DNA of 64,000 bases, from the NCBI GenBank assembly GCA_023055355.1, contig JALJCS010000028.1:4526418-4590417 (forward strand). The letters are read 5' to 3'. Positions within the stretch are counted from its first letter, which is position 1; each line of letters begins with the position of its first letter. This stretch comes from Agelaius tricolor (Eukaryota > Chordata > Aves > Passeriformes > Icteridae). Below are positions 1 to 10,800 of the stretch, piece by piece. Made by a program: the position numbers and the translations under genes. The notes under the pieces are model-generated. The model saw nothing but the letters and a program-made list of their open reading frames with translations. It was not told the DNA's origin and made no database searches.

Positions 1-97
1 TTATCCTGACTGCCACAGGAGGATTCTGTGGACCTGCTGCAATGTCCAAGGTGTTTTTACACCCACCCCACTCCTGCTCTCCTGTTTCTATTGGCAG

Positions 98-305
98 AAG
101 ATCATACTGACCACCGAGAGTGGGCTGGAAGAGGAGGAGCTGATTGACAGAGCCCTTCCTTTGGAAACCAACAATAACTTGGTGTCCAGCCCAGAAAAAG
201 CCCCGAGTCCTCACTGGAGCGTGGCTGAGGTGACACCAAGCAGTGGCAATGCCCCAGAGTGCCCCGTGGACCCTCGAGTCAGAGACCACACAAATAACAG
301 AATTG
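98..305 (+). CDS. TNFRSF8: TNFRSF8 penultimate coding exon
   Basis: The acceptor TTGGCAG ends at 97, and the strong donor GTGAGT starts at 306. The exon has 208 nt, read from frame position 1 and ending in phase 1. It encodes an acidic, low-complexity stretch of the cytoplasmic tail ending VRDHTNNRI. Read-through into the intron stays open to 394 but has no family resemblance. Confidence 0.88.
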
Positions 306-1691
306 GTGAGTCTTGCTTTCTTTTATTTCCTCTTGTCATCTTCTTTTTTTCAAATTTTCAAACATGGCACTTACTGGCATTACAAGATTATTAGCAAACT
401 TCAGTGTCCAGATCTCCTAACAAAGATTGTGCTGAATCTCCAGATCTTTGACACAAAAATACCTATTCCTTGGAATATAATGCTTTCTTTTCTTCATCTT
501 TGTCTTAGTCACTATGAATTTGACAGAAAATTCCCTTCTTCCACCTTTTCATTCTGGAATATGTAGATTTACAGAAGAAATTTGAATATGTCAGCTGGAA
601 GATGATGCTATCATACTGAATGAGAATTGTACTTAGCTGTAATTTTCTTCTCTGGTTTCATAATAATGGCTTGAAGTGCATCTCCCATGTGTTCCCATGA
701 AGTCTTTGACCATGGCACAGGGTGGGACAGAAATTCAGGCAAGGAGCTCATTCACAGGGGGTGAATTCTTACCTGGGACACCACCTGCATGAGACATTCT
801 GCAGTGCTTCCAAAGCCAATTCTGAGGTTCTTTGAAGGTGTTATTTTTTCATATTACAAAACCTGACCTTTCCTTACTAAACACCCTTCCTGTTTTTACT
901 GTGAGTTATGGATTGGGATGAATGTGATGGTTTGATTTACCATATCCAAATATCTCCAGGGAATTAAGCTGCAGTGTCTGATGTGCAGCATCCTTCTGAA
1001 TTAAGCCACTGAAAAGGCTTTATTGTCCTTTCTGTGAAGGAGTACAACAACAAGCTGGACCCATAATTCAGAACATTTTGTAGTTTACTCTCAGCTAGAA
1101 AGAAACTAATTTCTTTGCAGGTCCTAAGAACCCAGAACTTCTGTGCAGTGCTGATCTTTACCCAAAGGTATCTTTTATATGGTGCTGTTTCTTGAAACAG
1201 CAGGAGCATAAACCTTGGATTCTGTAGATCCCAATTAGTTGCTTCTTCTAACAGATCCTTGTGAATATCTTCTGCCTTTTCCACTTTGTTTTTCTTGTGT
1301 AGCTCCACCTCTAGCTAAGTGGCTTAACCCCATGGAAGCACAATCTACTTGATGTGAAATAATAAAAATGTTGCATGAAAAACCAGCCATTTCTGGGGCA
1401 GCAGTGACTGCTCACCATGCTCAGCACTACTTTTTTCCCTCCTCAGAAAAACTCTACATCATGAAGGCCGACACTGTTATCGTGGGGTCTGTCTCAGAAG
1501 TGCCCAGTGGCAAGAACTGTGCTGTTAAAGGATGTGAAAATACCCTTGATGCCCAGGAAAGCACAGAGGAGGAACTGGAAATGCACTACCCAGAGCAGGA
1601 GACAGAGTCTTTTCCAGGGAATGATGTAATGGTGCCTGTGGAAGAGGAGGGAAAGGAATTTCACCACCCTACCACTGCCACTGAGAAGTGA
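98..1691 (+). CDS. TNFRSF8: TNFRSF8 (CD30), 3' end of gene: last two coding exons
   Basis: TNF-receptor-superfamily member CD30, a type I membrane receptor of activated lymphocytes that signals through TRAF adaptors. Only the distal cytoplasmic tail is in the window; the ligand-binding and membrane exons lie to the left. Coding exons are 98-305 and 1447-1691, joined in phase 1 across a 1.14 kb intron. The junction reads HTNNRI / EKLYIMKADTVIVG, matching the mammalian CD30 tail. The last exon keeps the TRAF-binding motif PEQET (1590-1604) and a second acidic site VEEEGKE (1638-1658), while the intervening sequence is diverged. The gene ends 3 kb upstream of TNFRSF1B on the same strand, as in mammals. 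Identification is from remembered family sequence; frame and splice sites were read directly. Confidence 0.93.
306..1446 (+). other. TNFRSF8 last intron
   Basis: This is a GT-AG intron. I see no repeat, RNA gene or conserved reading frame in it. Confidence 0.8.
1447..1691 (+). CDS. TNFRSF8: TNFRSF8 last coding exon (TRAF-binding tail)
   Basis: The acceptor CCTCAG ends at 1446 and the TGA stop is at 1689-1691. The exon encodes KLYIMKADTVIVGSV, then the TRAF2-type motif HYPEQETE and VPVEEEGKE, both hallmarks of the CD30 C-terminus. Confidence 0.93.
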
Positions 1692-2303
1692 CAGCCCACA
1701 GAGAGGGAAGACACAGAATCATCCAGAGTGACACTAAGGCTGAATTTGTGACCAGGGAGGTGCACACACTGTGCCTTAGATTATTGGGAAACTCCTGGGA
1801 AACACTGAAACACATTCAAACAAGGAGAGTTGGAACCTATTTCACCTAACAAAGGGCAGGATCATCCAAACTGCTGGCCTTCATGGCTGACATCAAATGC
1901 TTCCATTTCCCTGTCTCCCAATCTCATACTGACCACAAATTTGAATCAAAGCTGCCTAATTTAGAGGACATCTGGATGTCAGCTGAAGTTTCACAGCTTG
2001 CTTTCTCACTGTGAAGGAATGGATTGAAATCTGTGTCTGGTTACTTCTATTAGCTGTGAAAATTCTGGCCAGGATATTCTGAATCAAGCTTGAGACTCGG
2101 TCTTGTTGTTTCTACTCCAACACATTAAATTTTGTAATATATTTTGCAACATCTGGCATTTACTCAAGGCTTCAACTTTTGATTGAAAATGATAATAACC
2201 TCAGTTTTCCCTAGCATAAACAGAACTCTCAAGTTTGTGGATTTCATGTTTCTTCAGGAATTAGGATCAAAAGGTGCCACACAGGCTCTGAAAATAGAAG
2301 GCA

Positions 2304-2309
2304 AATAAA
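2304..2309 (+). promoter_or_regulatory. TNFRSF8: Probable TNFRSF8 polyadenylation signal
   Basis: This is a canonical AATAAA about 610 nt after the TNFRSF8 stop codon. It is the first AATAAA seen downstream of the stop. Actual use cannot be judged without transcripts. Confidence 0.4.
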
Positions 2310-4540
2310 ATTGACATCCACTGTACTTTAGGCCATTCTTTCTAGGTTTTGAAGTCCAATTCTTATTTTTTTGACTACATCAAATCATTAGTAAGTGTAC
2401 AAAACAGCCTCTTCTCATGGAAGCCAAACTGCCTGAGCATCTGGCTATTGGATGAACTATGGGTTAAGCCCAATGTGGAGCCTGTAAAAAGAGAAATGAA
2501 GAAAAGAAACTATTTTTCTACTGAAAAAGAGGCACAGCAATTATTTCCTATAACATTGTTAAAATCTACTTGTTTTAGAATTGTTCATAATCATCAGGGT
2601 GACACTGATTTGCATTTCCTTTAAAAACAAACCTCTTTGGTGGCCAAGTGGCCTGTGTTATGCTATTTTTAAATCTTTAGTGCTGCTTGTTCAGTAACTG
2701 TAAATGTAATAGAGCTGACTACACTTTTGCACAGGCCAATGGAAAATGAGCAATATGACAAAGTGTGTCTTAATAATCAGAAAAAGGAACCACAAAAGCC
2801 ATGACTGGCTCTGTAGTTTTGTCCTGCTCAGACAGTGGTGCAGCTGCAGTGACTCCTGCCTCAGAGGGAACACAAGGGCACAGAAACCCCTTCTTGGGCC
2901 AGGCTGGAGCTTGAGCCCAACATTTCAGCTCTGGCAGTTGCAGGAGGGATTGGTCAGGAGCACCATAGCTGCTGTTTGCATTCATCATGGCTCTGCAGAT
3001 GTCAAAGAGTTTGATTTATTATTCTCTTGTATCACCATTAGTTTTTCTTCTCTCTTTTGAATTTCCAAGTACAATCTGCCTCCACAAACACCTGTGGCAA
3101 AAGATTACAGCTATCATGCACTGTGTAAAGGACTTTTAGCACTTTGAAACTGGCCCTCTTTATTTCAGTGAGTGTCACTAGCTCTTGCCTTACAGAAGTC
3201 AGTGAATTGCTTTTTATTTTTTTTTAACCTAGTTGCTTTTGTGATTGATTGTATCTCAGCTTTGATTGAACTAAGCCTCCAGGTTGAGTTCCCATATTTT
3301 CTTTTTACTCATGTAAGTTTGATGCTCCACTGCCTTGGTCACTTTAGCTGACCTTTTCCACATCTACTTTAACTTCACTACATATTTCATTTTGGAGAAC
3401 ACCAATGTGTGAATCCACAAACTGAATAACCACATTTACCTGGCTGTGATTGTTTGGGGCTGTTCTGCAATGACTGTAATCGTGTATTTCCACTCTGTAT
3501 ATTAATTAATCTTTTTTACTGGAACAACTTTCTAAAAGAACCATATGCATTGCAACCTGCTGGATGTGTTATAGTTAGTTGGTTTAATAATGCTGGTAAT
3601 CTCTGAATTAAAAATTACATGGGTTTGAAGCGATGGCCATGCTTTTCCAGTTTGATATGTAAATGTTAAATTGTGGATGATTTCAGTCTCTGAAGTTTAA
3701 AATTTAGGCTGGATAAGGAAAGGTTCAGTGAAATCAGGTGAGGATGTCAGAATGTGCATTGAACCTGGAATTACACAGTGATCTTTTAAGGAGTATGGGG
3801 TGCTACAATGAGCTGATAATATATTAAAATAATTATTTCATCTGTTTCTCACTAATTTTTAATTCAGCTCTGGTTTTAAGGTGAGAGTGTTTTGAACCTG
3901 ATTTGCTGAACACCTTGCAGTGGATTTTTGCAAGAAAGCCATTTGAAGCTCACAGAGTTCTTAGTGGATTAGAGTTTTTCTCAGGAGCAGGGCTGAATTT
4001 ATTGTAAAGTCTGTCTGTACCATCCTGGCTGCATGTGACACATGAGTGACTGGTGTTAATGAGTATTAATGAATATTGGAATGCTGCAAAGGTAACTTCG
4101 TACTGTGGGGTGAAGGAGTTGCACTTTGCTGATCCAACTCAGAATTCTATGAAGGGGCTGAAGAGACCTCCACACATGCTGTGAGACAGAGTGGAAATTT
4201 TCCAGAGTAGAAATCCATTTTGATTTAGGTGAAATGTACATCTTTGAATTAAGTCTGTAGCTTGCAAACAGCTGTTTGGTCTGACTGTTTTGCAAAAAAC
4301 TTGTGCTGGAAGAAACTGCTTCAGCCAAAGGACAGAGATAAAGGAGAAGCCCCTTGAGCTCTGAAATGGACACACAGAGGCTGATGCAGAAAGCAAGGTC
4401 AAAATGAGCCAGGAATTCTTTATGATAAAGAAAAAATGAGCAGCAAAATCAGTAAAATGAATATGTATGAACCTATTGTGAAATTGCATATGCATTTGAG
4501 AGGGAGATACAAAAGGATCTGGATTTCCCAGAGCCACGCA
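2310..4540. other. Intergenic region TNFRSF8-TNFRSF1B
   Basis: This is AT-rich unique-looking sequence. The only structure I can support is the first copy of a 230-bp direct repeat at 3701-3926. The open frames here (for example - strand 4139-4567) lack any recognisable protein features. Confidence 0.6.
3701..3926 (+). repeat. 230-bp dispersed direct repeat, copy 1
   Basis: It starts AATTTAGGCTGGATAAG and ends CACCTTGCAGTGGAT. It is about nine-tenths identical by eye to 6196-6427, in the same orientation. I do not recognise it as a named transposon. The two copies bracket the TNFRSF1B promoter and first exon. Confidence 0.85.
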
Positions 4541-4743
4541 TGTCCTGTTAAAGGGAACGATCCCCACGTGCGTCCAGCGCTGTAATAAACACAGCGGCTT
4601 CAGAGCTGGCGCAGGGGTTGTGGAGTTCGTTCGTTTCCGCAGTTCGAGCGCCCGGAGCGAGCGGCGCCGCTGCCCGCCCGGGGGAGCCGCATCCTCGGGG
4701 CGGCGCCTGCGGGGCCGGGCCCGCCCGGGCGCTCTCGGCGGCG
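4540..4743 (+). promoter_or_regulatory. TNFRSF1B: TNFRSF1B CpG-rich promoter and 5' UTR
   Basis: Base composition switches abruptly from AT-rich to strongly G+C- and CpG-rich at about 4555 and stays so through the signal-peptide exon. A CACGTG E-box lies at 4565-4570. There is no clear TATA box, consistent with a CpG-island promoter. The transcription start is not resolvable from sequence. Confidence 0.6.
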
Positions 4744-4857
4744 ATGGGGCCGCGCCGGCCGCTGCTCCTGGAGCCGCTCCCGGCGCTGATCCCGGTGTTG
4801 ATCCCGGTGTTGATCCCGGTGTTCATCCCCGCGCTGATCGGCGCCGCAGCCGGGCGG
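4744..4857 (+). CDS. TNFRSF1B: TNFRSF1B exon 1: signal peptide
   Basis: ATG at 4744; the donor GTGAGC starts at 4858, phase 0. It encodes MGPRRPLLLEPLPA followed by a strongly hydrophobic run made of repeated LIPV units, ending GAAAGR, a plausible signal-peptidase region. The repeats come from a GTGTTGATCCCG 12-mer in tandem. The exon was assigned from position, phase and leader chemistry, since signal peptides are not conserved in sequence. Confidence 0.75.
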
Positions 4858-7800
4858 GTGAGCGGGGCCGGGCGGGGCCGGGACGCTGCTCCGGGGTTGC
4901 TGCTCCCTGGATGCTGCTCCGGGGATGCTGCTCCAGGGCGCTGCTCCCGGGATGCTGCTCCGGGGATGCTGCTCCGGGATGCTGCTCCGTGGTTGCTGCT
5001 CGGGGATGCTGCTCCCGGGATGTTGCTCCGGGGATGCGGGAACGCTGCAGGGCGGGAGCGCCGCGGGGGAGAGGCCAGCGGGCATCGCCTGGGGATGCTG
5101 CCCTGGAGGCAGCGTCTCACTGCTGTGTGTGTGCTCCGTTTGTCACCTGTCTGCCCCTTGTCACTTGTCTGTCCCTTTTCTCCTGTCCCTTGTCACCCGT
5201 CTGTCCCTTGTCTCCTGCTCCTTGTCACCTGTCCCTTGCCTCCTGCCTCTTGTTGCCTGTCTGTCCCTTGTCACCTGTCTCTTGTCTCCTGCTCCTTGTC
5301 TCCTGCCCCTTGTTGCCTGTCTGTCCCTTTTCTCCTGTCCCTTATCACCTATTCCTTGTCTCCTGTCCCTTGTCACCTGTCCCTTATCACCTGCCCCTTG
5401 TTGTCTGGCTGTCCTTTCTCACCTGTCCCTTGTCTGTCCCTTGTCACCTGTCCGTCCCTTGTCACCTGTCCCTTGTCATCTGTCTCTTCTCTCCTGCCCC
5501 TTGTCACCTTTCTGTCCCTTGTCTGTCCCTTGTCACCTGTCCCTTATCACCTATTCCTTGTCACCTGTCTGTTCCTTGTCACCTCCGTGCCCCCGGGCTT
5601 GGGCTGGATTCCCCATGATCTCTACAGCAATCTCAAGTCCCGCTCTTAAAACTTCAAAGCTCAGCCTTTGTCTGTGCTGTTGTTACTCCTTGGCTTCCCA
5701 AAGGAATGACTATTAAGTTTTCCTGGATTTTCAGCGGAAATAGGCTGATTTTGCAGGCTTGTTTGAATGTTTGTAAAAACCATGGTGAGCATCCTGGCGA
5801 GTGCAGAGTGTAGACCCAGATCTATATGACATTGTTTACACAGGAAGAATTGTTCTGCTCTGTTGGTTCCCTAGAACTCTTCCCTATTAAAGCAGAAAAC
5901 CCTTTTAATTTGCATGAAGATCTGATGTGCTGCAGCTGTTACTGTGCTATTCTATACCCAGCTGCTGCTGCACTGTTTGGCAGTGAGGGTTTGTAACTGT
6001 GCCAGCCAAAGAGCTCAGTGGGATCTGTTTGCCTTCAACTCGGTGTTTTCTGTACTGGTGTATTGATAGGACTTTTCTGTCTGGTTTTAAAATGTGCAGG
6101 ATTGTGAAGATAAATATGGAAATGTTGCTGAGATGTCCAGGTCTCTGTGTTCTTATGGGATATTTATGTTATTTACATGTTTATTTATTCATAGGAATTT
6201 AGGCTGGATAAGCAAAGGTTCAGTGAAATCAGGTGAGGATGTCAGAATGTGTATTGAACCTGGAATTACACCTGGAATTACACAGTGGTCTTTTAAGGAG
6301 TATGGGAATGCTACAATGAGCTGATAATAGATTAAAATAATTACTTTAACTCACTAATTTTTAATTCAGCTCTGGTTTTAAGGTGAGAATGTTTTGTACC
6401 TGATTTACTGGGCACCTTGCAGTGGATAGGAAAAAGCAGATAGAGAAGGGATAATCTCAGAATTGTAGCAGAACTTATCACCAGAATTTAAGTTTGTCAC
6501 GTTTCATGCTGAGCAAGGGGCTTTGGTTCAAAAGGAATTTGCTGTCCTCTCACTCTAAATATGACTCAAACATAATGGTGGAAATAATGACAGAAACTTT
6601 CAGCATCACTTTTTGTACTGTGACAAAATAAGGAAAAGCTTATATATAAAGTTAGAAAAGCAAACACAGTAGTTTCAGTGATACCACACCTGCCACAGAG
6701 CTGGGAAAAACCCCCTGCCCATTATATCAATTTTTAACACTGATTTGTTACAGAACACTTACTTTATATTTGAGGGAGACAAACTGGCAAAGCAATAGTT
6801 CTTGAGTGACACTACTTCTTGGGCTTTTTCTCATTCATCTGGAAGTCTCTGAAAGTTCCCAGCCTCAGTCCCTGTTAAACACAGGAACTGAACATTATTT
6901 TTGCCATTTTGAACAATTGAATCACCAAGGTTATCAGTAACAGCCCGAAGTTTTTAAAGAGAAGAACTGGTGAAATATGTATGTTTTCCCAAATACATAT
7001 ATAATAAACTGTACTGTGTCTTCCTACAAACTTGGACTTCTATAATTTTTGCCTGTTGTGAACAGCTTCCATGTTCTGTGCATCCCCCTGCTTTGTCACT
7101 CTGGGAAGATGTTTTCATGTTCTGGTGGTGAGTGGCAACGAAGCAGAATTCCTGGCAGAAAGAAGAGACACTGTTTTCTCAGGGAAGGGGGGATGTTGAA
7201 CTGTAAATCTGTTGGTGTGTGGCTGTGCAGGGACTCCTGCTTCACAGAACTGTGATATAGGATGGGAGAATAATTCACATTATGGACCATAATCTTTGAG
7301 AGATGTGCAGCACAGCAGCTTTGAAAAAAACTTTATAGTTTGAGTAAAGTTGGTATGGCCTGACACAACTCCAGCTGATTTGGGTAATGCTGTTATCTGG
7401 TAACTAAACTTCAACAGATTTTTTTTTTTAAATTAGAAGTCTATATATTTTAGACATAATTCTGTTTTTTTCCTGCCTCCAGTAGGTCTGCTAGCTCAGC
7501 AAATAGTGTCTCTGTACCTCAAGGCCTTTCCATAGAAACAGATTTTACACCAGAGACCTCAGTGACTTCATTGTGGTTTCACACGCGTGAAGAACACTGC
7601 ACACAAATGTAATTCCTCTTCAGATCCTCTGACTGGCAGCTTACGTTTGAAGGCAAATGTTTGAAAAGGAGATCAACAGAAATGTAGACATGTAAATTAG
7701 GATTAAAATACATGCTTAAATATCTTTGTTTAAATGGCCTTGAGTGAAAACGAAAATGAGTGTTATATGAATGGATTTTTATAGATTCATCCGTTGTATT

Positions 7801-10800
7801 AATATGTTTTATTTTTATTATTTAAGGTACTGAAATTTAATTACACATAAAGCCCTTTCAGTTGGTGTGGAGGTTACTGTTAGCCCACTCCTCTCCAGGG
7901 ACAAATTAGGTCACCTAATTTATATATAGTATAGTAATATCTGTAGTGCAAACAGGAAAAGGATCCAAACAATCAGAGAGTCTGGAGTCACTGACTTTGT
8001 GTGTGTAACTTCTTAGTTATTGCTTAATGCAGAGGCATTGCAAGAATCTCCCTAGTGAGTTATGAAGTCAAAGGCAAACATGGTTTACCCATTTCTATGC
8101 CAAAATGTATTGCTTAATTTGATGTGCATAGAGCTAGACTAAATTTCATGTTTAAGAATGTTTGTGCCTCTGCTGATAGACAGATGAGGCATTTTATTTC
8201 TTCTTGTAGCTGTTAAATTAAATGAAGTCTTCCAAAGTCTTAATTTGGTCCTTATAAATTTCTTTTAAATCAGCTGCCATTAGGCACTGCTACCTAGACT
8301 GAGAAGTTCTGAGCCTGTAATGCAAAATGTGCAGCATCAGGTTAGTTTCCCTTCACACAATCTGCTTGTAAGACACTGAATCACAGTTAAAACAGGATAA
8401 AATAAAGTCTTGTGAAAGATACACACACTAACAAAATGCAAATATTGTGAGATAGAATGTGGCCTCTGCTCATCAGTCTTTCAGTCCAAAGTAGCCAATG
8501 CATCTGGATGCCAGACAGAAATCTTCTATGGCCCAACTCAGACTTTACAATTGGTGAAATTGCTTGAAAATGGGGTCTACTAAATGAATTGAACCCTTCC
8601 AAGTGGGAATTGGAAGGATTCCTTGGGCAAACCAAGCTAAGCACGTGTGTGTGTGTCTCTGTGTGTGTGTAAATTGTGTCTAAGCCAGTCACAACTCCCT
8701 TTTAGCTTCCCATTATGTTCTTTGAGGACATTTGGGAAGAAACTGTCAATTATAAGTCACTGAGAGCCACAGCTCATCAGATAAAATTCAGGGAGATTGT
8801 ATCAGACAGCAGAGAGATCCTTCCAAGCACAACTTCAGAGAGCCAGGTGTGAACCCAGCCACTGATGGGTTTTCCTGTGCCTGCAGCTCACAGGGCAAGA
8901 TCTACAACAGAGAGGGAAGAGCATGAGATAAGAACTTTTTATTTTTTTGGCCAGGAAACCTCACCAGCAGGGTCGTTTTTGATGTGGTTTATTGTATTTC
9001 TCCTTTTTTTTCCCCTGTGTCTGCCTTATGTTTTGAAAAGGCCCTCAACTGCTATTCTTAATGAAGTTGATCATAGTGACTACAAAAATGGGATAACAAC
9101 ACTTGATCTTTCCTCTTCTAATAAAAAAGTAACTTAATGAAAAATATTTTTGGTGAGAGCAGAGCCCTTTTCTCCTTCTAATTTTAGTGTCAGCTCAAGT
9201 TTGCAAACAGGATGATTTATCATTATCCATCCTATGATATCTAGATTTTGCTCTGTCTTCACATTCTCAGAAAAGGTTTTTTTTGAGTAGGTTGACAAAA
9301 TCTTGTTTCTGATCACAGCTAAATAAGAGTGGAATATTTCAATGAGCTGCATAAGAAAATGCTAGTTCCCTTTAAGCAATTGCTGGGGGTAGGAAACATT
9401 AATCTCCTTTGTCAGTAATGTGAAGCCACAATAGATATTCAAGATGTTTTTCAGTAAGGCGGAAGGATATTTTCATTACCGGCCTCCCAAGACCTTGTTC
9501 CTGTTTTCATTTCTCATTTTAGCAATGATTCCTCTAAATGTGTGTAGATTATTCATGGAGCAATCTCCTCAGACTGCAATGATGCCTTAAAGCTGAGCAG
9601 TGTCACATCCTTTTTTAACAGTGCCTTTTTGGTCTAGCAGGAAACTCCTACACTTGTCCTACCTAACAGGAGCCTTTTTAAAGTGAGTGTATTTTTCCCT
9701 TTGAAAATAGTCTGTAAGTCATCAAATAATTTGACACTTGTTCATTGAGCTGTGCTGATCAGTGTGAGCTGAAATTGGGCACCCTGTATTTATTTCATGA
9801 TTGTCTCTAATGCATTGAACCTGCATATTTGTCTGCACCTTCTGCAGCAGTGCTGCTTCTCAGAAGCAGCTGTGCAGTTTTTGGAGACATTATTTTCAGA
9901 ACATCAAGGCCTTTCTTGCTCAGGAAGGAATCACTGAGTATCTGGACAGATAAAAGCCTTTTTCCCTTTTCTTTGGAAAGATTGACTGAAGTTTTTAAGC
10001 CACTTTACAGTAAATGTTTCTCCCACAAACCCACAGGTAGGAATTGATGTTTCTCTGGTGCTTTGTCAGATGTTGTTTGAGCCATGGCAGCTGGGGATAA
10101 GGCACCCAGCCCCTTGGTTTGTGGGATGCAGTAGTGACAGGGTGTGATGCCAATCCCATCGTTCCACTGAGCCTAAAACCTGGAGAAATCACTTTGTGGT
10201 GGATCTTTGGAAAACAAAGGAACCTCAGAAGAGTCACATGCAGCTCCTCAGCTGCTCATGGCCCTGCAGCCTCCTCTGCTCTGCCCTGTTCCACGGTGCC
10301 TTGGAAAGGGAGGTGCTTGCAATTGCACTGCTCTTTAGGTTTTTGTCTCTTTTGAGTCTCTAATTCAGGATCAGAAGGGACTTGTGAGTCATGACTTCCC
10401 CTTGATTTCTCCTAGGAATATTCATTACCTTACACACCCCAGCTGGCACAATGCAACGATCCCAGCACTGAATTCTATGATGAAGAACTTAATAAATGCT
10501 GCAGCCAGTGCCCTCCAGGTAGGTTATCATTCCAACTATTACTTTACACGGCCAAATTCATCAGTTTTCAGATGATCATAGTGTATTTGGATTACTTATA
10601 CATCTAAAGTGCATCAGATTTTTGCTGTTGTAATGCATTCTTCCTCAACCAAGACGACAAAACACCATGACTGCAAAACACCTGCAAAAGAGACACATTG
10701 GAATTCTCCTACAAGGTTAACTGGGCTGGGACTTATCAGGAGGTAGTTCCTGAGCTTGTGTAAACACAGCTTTGTATGAGGTTTTCATGAAAATAATTAA

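Larger units (their letters stand above)
5591..10415 (+). other. TNFRSF1B intron 1 (remainder)
   Basis: Apart from the 230-bp repeat copy at 6196-6427 and a short GT microsatellite near 8645-8672, nothing definite is seen. Open frames such as 8865-9137 have no family features. Confidence 0.6.

Noticed and set aside
4139..5120. Antisense frames over the TNFRSF1B promoter (142-190 codons)
   Set aside because: Composition is dominated by the G+C-rich repeats or by chance openness. There is no domain or conservation signal.
4618..5716. Three overlapping + strand frames of 260-340 codons
   Set aside because: They run through the TNFRSF1B promoter, exon 1 and the intron 1 minisatellites. Only 4744-4857 fits a real exon.
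8865..9137. Frame with a hydrophobic segment in TNFRSF1B intron 1
   Set aside because: The hydrophobic run is translated T-rich sequence. There are no splice sites or family features.
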